This document shows positions 6,498 through 12,046 of a stretch of 12,046 bases of DNA, one piece after another (within the stretch, counting starts at the first letter, position 1; every line of letters starts with the position of its first letter). The translations under genes were made by a program, and so were the position numbers. The DNA is from Clostridia bacterium (lineage in GTDB: Bacteria > Bacillota > Clostridia > Lachnospirales > WQUN01): the NCBI GenBank assembly GCA_025997155.1, contig BNUF01000068.1, forward strand, positions 1 to 12,046, in the 5' to 3' direction. The notes below the pieces were generated by a model that saw only the letters and a program-made list of their open reading frames with translations, searched no databases and had not been told where the DNA came from.

Positions 6498-8162
6498 TTG
6501 TCTGCAAAAAAATCTAAACTGAAAGTAATATCTCTCGGCGGGCTGGGCGAAATCGGAAAAAATATGACCGTCATCGAATACGGGAACGACATTATCATAA
6601 TCGACTGCGGCGTGGCGTTTCCTCAAGACGATATGCTTGGGATTGACCTTGTAATACCCGATTTCACTTACCTTGTGCGGAATCAGGACAAAATTCGGGG
6701 ATTGTTTTTGACACACGGGCACGAGGACCATATCGGCTCGATACCGTATCTTTTGCGCGAGCTCAACGTTCCGATATACGGGACGCGCCTGACAATCGGG
6801 CTTATGGAAAACAAACTCAAGGAACACGAGATAAAAGCCGACGAGCATTGTGTTTCTCAAGGGGAGACAGTCAAGGCGGGGTGTTTCGGGGTGGAATTTA
6901 TCCGCACTACTCACAGTATCGCCGATTCTGTCGCCTTTGCGATACACACCCCCGTGGGGGTTCTCGTCCATTCGGGCGATTTCAAGATTGACTATACCCC
7001 GATTCAGGGGGAAACCCTTGATTTGCAGCGGTTTGCGGAACTCGGCAAAAAAGGCGTGCTGTTGTTTATGTGCGAAAGCACGAATGTCGAGCAAAAGGGC
7101 TATACTATGTCGGAACGCACAGTCGGCGGGATTTTTGAGGAAATTTTTACGGAATCCGACTCACAGCGTATAATTGTCGCGACATTTTCTTCCAATATTC
7201 ACAGAATCCAACAGGTCATAAATTCGGCGTTCAAACACGGGCGGAAAGTGTCGATTCTTGGGCGGAGTATGAACAACGCGGTTAAGACGGCGATTGAGCT
7301 CGGCTATATGACTATACCTGAAAATATACTGATTGATATAAGCGAACTTAAGTCGTATTCCGCCGAACAGATTACGATAATCACGACGGGAAGTCAAGGC
7401 GAGCCTATGGCGGCGTTGTCGAGAATGGCGTCTTCCGACCACAGGCAAGTCGAGATTACCCCGAGCGACAAAATCATAATTTCCGCGTCGCCGATTCCCG
7501 GAAACGAGAAACTGATTTCAAAGGTAATCAACGAACTTATGAAAAAGGGTGCGGACGTACTGTATGATGTGTTAAAAGAAGTACACGTATCGGGACACGC
7601 CAAACAGGAAGAGATAAAACTGATGCACGCCCTCGTTAAACCGAAATTTTTGATGCCTGTCCACGGAGAGTACAAACATCTCAAATACCACAAGACATTG
7701 GCAATCTCGATGGGTATCCCGAAGGACAACATTTTTATTATGGGTATCGGCGACGTTTTGGAGATTAACGAGCAAGGAGCAAAGGTTACGGGGACTGTTC
7801 CCGCGGGGCAGGTGCTTGTGGACGGACTGGGCGTTGGCGACGTCGGGAACATTGTTTTGCGCGACAGACGGCATCTTTCGCAGGACGGCTTGATGATTGT
7901 CGTGATGAGTATGGACAGAACCTCCGACGAAATCGTGGCGGGACCTGACATCATCTCACGCGGGTTCGTGTATGTCCGCGAATCCGAGGATTTGCTGGAC
8001 GAGGCGCGGCGCGTGGTTTGCGAGGCGTTAGAAAAATGCGAACAGCGCAACAATACCGAATGGTCATATATAAAAGGTACTGTAAAGGAAACTTTGCGCG
8101 AGTTTTTGTGGCTTAAGACAAAACGCAGCCCTATGATTCTGCCTATTATAATGGAGGTTTGA
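6498..8162 (+). CDS. rnj: Ribonuclease J
   Basis: Metallo-beta-lactamase/beta-CASP ribonuclease with 5'-to-3' exonuclease and endonuclease activity in mRNA decay and rRNA maturation. At 554 aa it matches the family. The zinc ligands are all present: LTHGHEDHIG (His73, His75, Asp77, His78), TTHSIADS (His139), HSGDFKID (Asp161) and PVHGEYKHL (His389). The beta-CASP part contains CESTNVEQKGYTMSE and ATFSSNIHRIQ. HVSGHAKQEE (His363, His367) and ISRGFVYVRES in the C-terminal domain are typical. Start is TTG at 6498, with GGAGGTG at 6483-6489 and no better alternative. Its last codons carry the Shine-Dalgarno of the YlbF gene. J1 and J2 paralogues cannot be told apart without comparison. Confidence 0.95.
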   Translation: MSAKKSKLKVISLGGLGEIGKNMTVIEYGNDIIIIDCGVAFPQDDMLGIDLVIPDFTYLVRNQDKIRGLFLTHGHEDHIGSIPYLLRELNVPIYGTRLTIGLMENKLKEHEIKADEHCVSQGETVKAGCFGVEFIRTTHSIADSVAFAIHTPVGVLVHSGDFKIDYTPIQGETLDLQRFAELGKKGVLLFMCESTNVEQKGYTMSERTVGGIFEEIFTESDSQRIIVATFSSNIHRIQQVINSAFKHGRKVSILGRSMNNAVKTAIELGYMTIPENILIDISELKSYSAEQITIITTGSQGEPMAALSRMASSDHRQVEITPSDKIIISASPIPGNEKLISKVINELMKKGADVLYDVLKEVHVSGHAKQEEIKLMHALVKPKFLMPVHGEYKHLKYHKTLAISMGIPKDNIFIMGIGDVLEINEQGAKVTGTVPAGQVLVDGLGVGDVGNIVLRDRRHLSQDGLMIVVMSMDRTSDEIVAGPDIISRGFVYVRESEDLLDEARRVVCEALEKCEQRNNTEWSYIKGTVKETLREFLWLKTKRSPMILPIIMEV

Positions 8163-8165
8163 TTT

Positions 8166-8528
8166 ATGTCGGAGACTTCGCCTGAGGTTATATTAAAAGC
8201 CACTGAATTGGCACGTTCTATTAACGGCTGCGACGAGCTTCGCGCGCTCAAGAAATTACAGGAAAAAATCAATCAGGACACCGCGCTTCGCAACAAACTG
8301 GCGGAATTCAAAAAAAGAAGCATCGCCCTCGAGTACAAGAGGGCGCAGGATATCCCTGTCGAATTCGAGGAGGAAAAGACTGTCGGGCGGCTGTACGCCG
8401 AGATAGTCTGGAGCGAGGACGGGCGGCGGTATCTCGAAACCGAGAACAACCTGTTTAACGTACTGCACGAAGTGTATAATATAATCAGCGAAACGGAATT
8501 TTCCCTAATACAAAAAGCGCATCAATAA
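8166..8528 (+). CDS. YlbF/YmcA family protein
   Basis: A 120-aa, almost wholly helical protein of the Com_YlbF family. In Bacillus subtilis YlbF, YmcA and YaaT form a complex that steers RNase Y in mRNA maturation and affects competence, biofilm and sporulation. Visible family features are the N-terminal helix ([11 protein letters not shown]), [27 protein letters not shown] (~25-51) and a C-terminal helix ending [17 protein letters not shown]. The Cys-containing C-terminal motif of B. subtilis YlbF is not seen, so an iron-sulphur role is unlikely. GGAGG (8153-8157) lies within the last codons of rnj, and the gene starts 3 nt after its stop, so the two are tightly coupled. A role in RNA decay is inferred from this pairing. 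Confidence 0.85.
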   Translation: MSETSPEVILKATELARSINGCDELRALKKLQEKINQDTALRNKLAEFKKRSIALEYKRAQDIPVEFEEEKTVGRLYAEIVWSEDGRRYLETENNLFNVLHEVYNIISETEFSLIQKAHQ

Positions 8529-8542
8529 AAAGGAAGGTACTC

Positions 8543-9883
8543 GTGATAAAATTAGCCAAACTCATAGAAAACAACGCGGATTATATGGGGAAAACCGAAA
8601 CTTTCGGTGGCTGGGTGCGGACGGCGCGTTCAGGCAAAAATTTCGGGTTTCTGCAGCTTAACGACGGGTCTTGTTTCAAGTCGGTACAGGTGGTGTTTGA
8701 CGATACGCTTAAGAACTTTGGCGAAATCGGGAAGCTGGGCGTTGGCGCGTCTGTAAGCATCGTCGGGACTGTTACGGAAAGTTTGGGGAAAGAGCAGACT
8801 TTTGAGATTCGGGCGGAAGAAATCAGCATTTTGGGCGATTCCCCCTCCGAATATCCGTTGCAGAAAAAACGGCACAGCGTCGAGTTTTTGCGGACGATAG
8901 CTCATTTGCGGCCCAGGACGAACACGTTTTCGGCGGTTTTTCGGGTGCGTTCATTGGCAAGTTTTGCCATTCATCAGTTTTTTAACGAACGCGGTTTCGT
9001 TTACGCGCAAACCCCGATTATCACGGGGAGCGACGCGGAGGGCGCGGGCGAAATGTTTCGCGTGTCCGCGGGCAAAGACGAGTTTTTTGGCAAGCCCGCG
9101 AGTTTGACTGTAAGCGGGCAGCTTTCGGCGGAAACTTTTGCGATGGCGTTCGGGGACGTGTACACTTTCGGTCCGACTTTCCGCGCCGAAAATTCGAACA
9201 CCACGCGCCACGCCGCCGAATTTTGGATGATTGAGCCGGAAATCGCGTTCGCGGGGCTTGCGGAGGATATGGCACTTGCGGAGGATATGTTAAAATATGT
9301 AATAAACTATCTTATGGAACACGCCAAAGACGAACTGGAGTTTTTTAACAAATTCATCGACACGGAGCTTTTGCAAAGGCTCGAAAACGTGGTGTCTTCG
9401 GACTTCGCGCATATAACGTACACGGAGGCAATCGGGATTTTGTCGGAATCGGGCGAAAAGTTTGAGTACAAAGTGGAATGGGGCAAAGAACTGCAAACGG
9501 AACATGAAAAGTACTTAACCGAAAAAGTGTATAAAAAGCCTGTGTTTGTGACGGACTACCCGAAAGAAATCAAGGCGTTTTATATGCGCCGAAACGACGA
9601 CGGGAAAACCGTCGGGGCAATGGATTTGCTTGTTCCGGGGATTGGCGAGATTATCGGCGGGAGCGTGCGTGAGGAACGCCTTGACGTTCTTATTGCTATA
9701 ATGGACGACTTGGAGCTTGATAAAGAAGATTACTGGTGGTATCTGGATTTACGCAGGTACGGCGCGGTCAAACACGCAGGGTTTGGGCTGGGCTTTGAAC
9801 GGCTGATTATGTATGTCACGGGTATGGCGAACATTCGGGACGTAATCCCTTATCCGCGTACCGTTGGGAAATTGGACTTTTAA
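8543..9883 (+). CDS. asnS: Asparaginyl-tRNA synthetase
   Basis: Class IIb synthetase that charges tRNA-Asn. An OB-fold anticodon-binding domain (~1-100) contains [23 protein letters not shown]. The catalytic domain has motif 1 around [23 protein letters not shown] (150-172), motif 2 as [21 protein letters not shown] (Arg214) and motif 3 as [15 protein letters not shown] (413-427). TVSGQLSAE and [16 protein letters not shown] mark AsnRS of the E. coli type rather than AspRS. Length 446 is about 20 residues below E. coli AsnRS, because the loop between GEMFRV and FFGK is reduced to SAGKDE. GTG start with AGGAAGG at 8531-8537. The 14-nt gap after the YlbF gene leaves no room for a T-box, so expression depends on the upstream operon. 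A terminator follows at once. Confidence 0.96.
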   Translation: MIKLAKLIENNADYMGKTETFGGWVRTARSGKNFGFLQLNDGSCFKSVQVVFDDTLKNFGEIGKLGVGASVSIVGTVTESLGKEQTFEIRAEEISILGDSPSEYPLQKKRHSVEFLRTIAHLRPRTNTFSAVFRVRSLASFAIHQFFNERGFVYAQTPIITGSDAEGAGEMFRVSAGKDEFFGKPASLTVSGQLSAETFAMAFGDVYTFGPTFRAENSNTTRHAAEFWMIEPEIAFAGLAEDMALAEDMLKYVINYLMEHAKDELEFFNKFIDTELLQRLENVVSSDFAHITYTEAIGILSESGEKFEYKVEWGKELQTEHEKYLTEKVYKKPVFVTDYPKEIKAFYMRRNDDGKTVGAMDLLVPGIGEIIGGSVREERLDVLIAIMDDLELDKEDYWWYLDLRRYGAVKHAGFGLGFERLIMYVTGMANIRDVIPYPRTVGKLDF

Positions 9884-9913
9884 AAAAAACCCGCCTTTGT
9901 CGGCGGGATTTTT
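9884..9913. terminator. Bidirectional intrinsic terminator between asnS and rpmE
   Basis: CCCGCC (9890-9895) pairs with GGCGGG (9902-9907) around a 6-nt loop. An A-run (9882-9889) precedes it and ATTTTT (9908-9913) follows. Read rightward it ends the mtaB/ireB-asnS transcription unit. Read leftward the eight U residues after the stem make it an even stronger terminator for rpmE, whose stop codon is 5 nt away. Confidence 0.9.
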
Positions 9914-9917
9914 AGCT

Positions 9918-10118
9918 CTATCGGTTGTATTTTTTCTTGAACTTTTCGACGCGTCCGCCCGCCTCAAGGAGTAGTTTTTGACTTCCCGTGTAGAAAGGGT
10001 GACATTTTGAACAAACTTCGACGTTTATTTTCTCTTTTGTCGAGCCTGTTACAAACTCGTTTCCGCAGGCGCATTTCACTTTTGCCTGAAAATATTTTGG
10101 CTGTATAGCTTCTTTCAT
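9918..10118 (-). CDS. rpmE: 50S ribosomal protein L31 (zinc-ribbon C+ form)
   Basis: Protein of the large ribosomal subunit that takes part in bridging the subunits. The 66-aa form starting at 10118 is right: AGGAG (10128-10132) is spaced 9 nt from this ATG, and [11 protein letters not shown] matches the family N-terminus. A longer in-frame start at 10154 would lie about 10 nt from the predicted transcription start and has no ribosome site. Cys16 and Cys18 (KCACGNEF) with Cys36 and Cys39 ([10 protein letters not shown]) form the zinc site, so this is the zinc-dependent paralogue. The tail [13 protein letters not shown] is typical. It is monocistronic, between its own promoter and the shared terminator. 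Confidence 0.96.
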   Translation of the reverse strand: MKEAIQPKYFQAKVKCACGNEFVTGSTKEKINVEVCSKCHPFYTGSQKLLLEAGGRVEKFKKKYNR

Positions 10119-10170
10119 AACCGCACACTCCTGTTTTCCGATATGTTTTGACATCGAATATCAATAAGAT

Positions 10171-10199
10171 ATTATATCAGTTTACGCGCAAAAAATCAA
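10171..10199 (-). promoter_or_regulatory. Promoter of rpmE
   Basis: On the minus strand TTGATT (10199-10194), a 17-nt spacer and a perfect TATAAT (10176-10171) with TG one base upstream (extended -10). The expected start is near 10164, giving a leader of about 45 nt before the ATG at 10118. That leader could hold an L31 autoregulatory site, but no clear structure is visible. Confidence 0.8.
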
Positions 10200-10225
10200 G
10201 AATATTTATAAAAAAATATCCTTGA
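10196..10225. repeat. Imperfect palindrome joining the rpmE and glgP -35 boxes
   Basis: TCAAGAATATTT (10196-10207) and AAATATCCTTGA (10214-10225) pair at 11 of 12 positions (mismatch 10201/10220), with a 6-bp A/T centre. Each arm covers most of one -35 hexamer. It is a candidate operator or UP-type element for both genes, though mirrored -35 boxes plus AT-rich DNA produce part of the symmetry by themselves. Confidence 0.5.
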
Positions 10226-10249
10226 AATATACGGGTTTTGTGGTATAAT
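10222..10249 (+). promoter_or_regulatory. Promoter of glgP
   Basis: TTGAAA (10222-10227), a 16-nt spacer and a perfect TATAAT (10244-10249) with TG one base upstream (extended -10). The predicted start near 10256 gives a leader of about 25 nt, so no room for a riboswitch. Confidence 0.8.
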
Positions 10250-10280
10250 ATATAAAAGGCGTTTTTTTAGGAGGTTACAA

Positions 10281-12046
10281 ATGGATATTTTGGAAAATAT
10301 GACCAAACATGAGCTTAAAGAACGTATCATCGCAAACGTGAAAACGCTGTCGCGCAAGAAGATAGAAAAGGCGTTGCCGACCGAGATTTATGAGGCGCTT
10401 GCGTTCACGATACGCGATATAGTTACGGACAAATGGATTGCCACTCATGAAGCATACGACGAACAAGGCCCTAAAATTGTGTACTATCTGTCTATGGAAT
10501 TTTTGATGGGGCGTTTTTTGGGCAACACCATTATCAATTTGTCTATGTCTCCGCAAGTTAAAGAAGTATTGGAAGAGTTAAATGTCGATATTAATATTAT
10601 TGAAGACGCGGAAAGAGACCCTGGGCTTGGCAACGGCGGCTTGGGACGTTTGGCGGCTTGTTTTCTCGACTCTTTGTCGACGCTTTCGCTCCCCGCCTAC
10701 GGTTGCGGAATCCGCTACCACGGCGGTATTTTTGAGCAAAAAATCGAAGACGGCTATCAGGTGGAAAGATTTGACGACTGGCTTAAAGACGGCGATATGT
10801 GGGGCATTAAACGCACGGAATACGCTGTTGAGGTTAAATTCGGCGGACGCGTGTCCCCGATGAAGCAAGTTGACGGCTCGTTCCGCTATTATCATCAGGA
10901 TTGCCAGTCGGTTATGGCGATTCCCTATGACTACCCGATTCTCGGATACGGCAACAACACCGTGAACACCCTGCGCCTTTGGGACGCAAGCCCGAAAAAC
11001 GAGTTCGACCTTTCCTCCTTCAACCAAGGCAACTATTCAAAAGCTGTCGAGGAGGACAACCTTGCGCGTACCCTTTCGGAGGTGCTTTACCCCGCCGACG
11101 ACCACGTTTCGGGCAAGGAGCTCCGCCTCAAACAACAATATTTCTTCATCTCCGCGACGATTCAGCGCGTCATAACGCGTTTCAAAGAGAAACACAAGGA
11201 TTTCAAGATTTTGCCGACAAAAGTCGCGTTCCAGCTTAACGATACCCACCCGAGTATGGCCGTCGCCGAACTTATGCGTATTTTGGTCGACGATAACGGA
11301 CTCAACTGGGACGACGCGTGGGACATCACGAAAAAAACCTGCGCCTACACGAACCACACGATTATGTCGGAGGCGCTCGAAAAATGGCCCGTTGAAATCT
11401 TTAGCCGTCTGCTCCCGCGCATATATATGATTGTGGACGAAATCAACCGCCGTTTCTGCGTTTCCCTCAAAGAACGCTTTGGAAACGACGCCGACAGAAT
11501 CCGCAAAATGGCGATTATCGCCGACGGACAAGTACGTATGGCGCATCTCGCGATGGTAGGCAGTTTCTCCATAAACGGCGTTGCGGCGCTCCATTCGGAG
11601 ATTTTGAAAAACCAAGAACTTAAAGATTTTTACGATATATTCCCAGAGAAGTTTAACAACAAGACTAACGGTATCACCCAACGCCGCTGGCTCGCCCTCT
11701 GCAACCCCGGGCTTTCGGGGCTTATCAACGACACTATCGGCAACGACTGGCTCAAGAATCTTGACGAACTCAAGAAACTTAAACCGCTCGCGACAGACAA
11801 GGCGTTCAAAGATAGGTTTATGGCGATTAAACGCGAGAACAAGGTCAGCCTGTCGAACTACATCAACGACCTTATGGGCGTTTCGGTCGACCCCGACTCC
11901 ATTTTCGACATTCAGGTGAAACGTCTGCACGAATACAAACGCCAGCTGCTTAATATACTTAATGTAATGGATTTGTATAATCAAATTCGGCTTAACCCGA
12001 ACCTTGACATTGAGCCGCGTACTTTCATTTTCGGCGCGAAGGCGGC
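10281..12046 (+). CDS. glgP: Glycogen/maltodextrin phosphorylase, N-terminal ~588 aa (cut by window edge)
   Basis: GT35 enzyme releasing glucose-1-phosphate from alpha-1,4-glucan, pyridoxal-phosphate dependent, cytoplasmic. ATG at 10281 has AGGAGGT (10269-10275) 5 nt upstream. The reading frame is open to the right edge, so about the last 230 residues, including the PLP lysine, are unseen. Motifs in order: YYLSMEFLMGR (~70-80), ERDPGLGNGGLGRLAACFLDSL (~110-131), GCGIRYHGGIFEQ, FQLNDTHPSMAVAELMRIL (~316-334), TNHTIMSEALEKWP, NGVAALHSEIL, NGITQRRWLALCNPGL (~460-475) and IQVKRLHEYKRQLLN (~546-560). It ends at IFGAKAA, just where the conserved KAAPGY is expected. Whether the substrate is glycogen or maltodextrin cannot be told from sequence. 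It is divergent from rpmE. Leucine and phenylalanine codon use shifts after about residue 135. Confidence 0.95.
   Translation, partial: MDILENMTKHELKERIIANVKTLSRKKIEKALPTEIYEALAFTIRDIVTDKWIATHEAYDEQGPKIVYYLSMEFLMGRFLGNTIINLSMSPQVKEVLEELNVDINIIEDAERDPGLGNGGLGRLAACFLDSLSTLSLPAYGCGIRYHGGIFEQKIEDGYQVERFDDWLKDGDMWGIKRTEYAVEVKFGGRVSPMKQVDGSFRYYHQDCQSVMAIPYDYPILGYGNNTVNTLRLWDASPKNEFDLSSFNQGNYSKAVEEDNLARTLSEVLYPADDHVSGKELRLKQQYFFISATIQRVITRFKEKHKDFKILPTKVAFQLNDTHPSMAVAELMRILVDDNGLNWDDAWDITKKTCAYTNHTIMSEALEKWPVEIFSRLLPRIYMIVDEINRRFCVSLKERFGNDADRIRKMAIIADGQVRMAHLAMVGSFSINGVAALHSEILKNQELKDFYDIFPEKFNNKTNGITQRRWLALCNPGLSGLINDTIGNDWLKNLDELKKLKPLATDKAFKDRFMAIKRENKVSLSNYINDLMGVSVDPDSIFDIQVKRLHEYKRQLLNILNVMDLYNQIRLNPNLDIEPRTFIFGAKA

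Noticed and set aside
8147..8152. TATAAT at the end of rnj as a promoter for ylbF-asnS
   Set aside because: There is no matching -35 at 16-18 nt and no TG extension, so it is more likely part of the coding sequence.
7394..8272. 292-aa open frame antisense to rnj
   Set aside because: Ser/Thr/Ile-rich low-information translation opposite conserved RNase J; no ribosome site of note.
10119..10154. 12-residue N-terminal extension of L31
   Set aside because: Family length and the AGGAG site both support the start at 10118; the upstream ATG has no ribosome site.
11037..11984. 315-aa open frame antisense to glgP
   Set aside because: It lies wholly opposite a clear phosphorylase frame, resembles no protein and follows from codon bias of the sense gene.
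1..12046. CRISPR array, prophage, defence island or biosynthetic cluster
   Set aside because: No spaced direct repeats, phage genes, nuclease/toxin pairs or synthase genes were seen; almost every gene has a housekeeping or sugar-metabolism match.

Overview
The window looks like core chromosome of an anaerobic, low-to-mid GC Bacillota, most likely a Clostridia member that feeds on plant polysaccharide. Reasons: Shine-Dalgarno sites are strong, GTG and TTG starts are common, promoters are of SigA type and often have an extended -10. The gene set is Firmicutes-typical (ireB, ruvX, yrzB-like DUF1292, RNase J, YlbF), and an intracellular cellobiose phosphorylase is present. I see no prophage, insertion sequence, integrase, CRISPR array or toxin-antitoxin pair. 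I cannot place it below class level.

Layout. 1-566 (minus): 5' part of a lipoprotein gene. 567-741: intergenic stretch rich in nested inverted repeats. 742-3171 (minus): cellobiose phosphorylase, with a promoter just upstream. 3308-3391 (plus): tRNA-Leu(CAG), fired divergently from cbp. 3435-5387 (plus): an unrecognised 238-aa protein, then mtaB. 5408-6479 (plus): ireB-ruvX-DUF1292 block. 6498-9883 (plus): RNase J, a YlbF-family protein and asparaginyl-tRNA synthetase, ended by a bidirectional terminator. 9918-10118 (minus): ribosomal protein L31. 10281 to the right edge (plus): glycogen/maltodextrin phosphorylase, cut by the window.

How the genes fit together. Two phosphorylases flank a translation and RNA-metabolism cluster. 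One splits cellobiose to glucose-1-phosphate plus glucose. The other splits stored alpha-glucan to glucose-1-phosphate. Each phosphorylase gene is transcribed divergently from a translation gene (tRNA-Leu or rpmE) across a very short AT-rich promoter region. The middle block combines tRNA modification (MtaB), a Ser/Thr-kinase-linked regulator (IreB), a YqgF nuclease, mRNA decay (RNase J with YlbF) and Asn-tRNA charging.

Most of the window is ordinary core genome and I found no convincing new multi-gene system. The best leads for something undescribed are small. (1) A perfect 10-bp hairpin holds the whole Shine-Dalgarno in its 6-nt loop and ends at the start codon of the unrecognised gene at 3435. 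(2) The 600-741 element downstream of cbp has nested and mutually exclusive stems. (3) The 238-aa protein itself, whose C-terminal half faintly resembles the FliD C-terminal domain.
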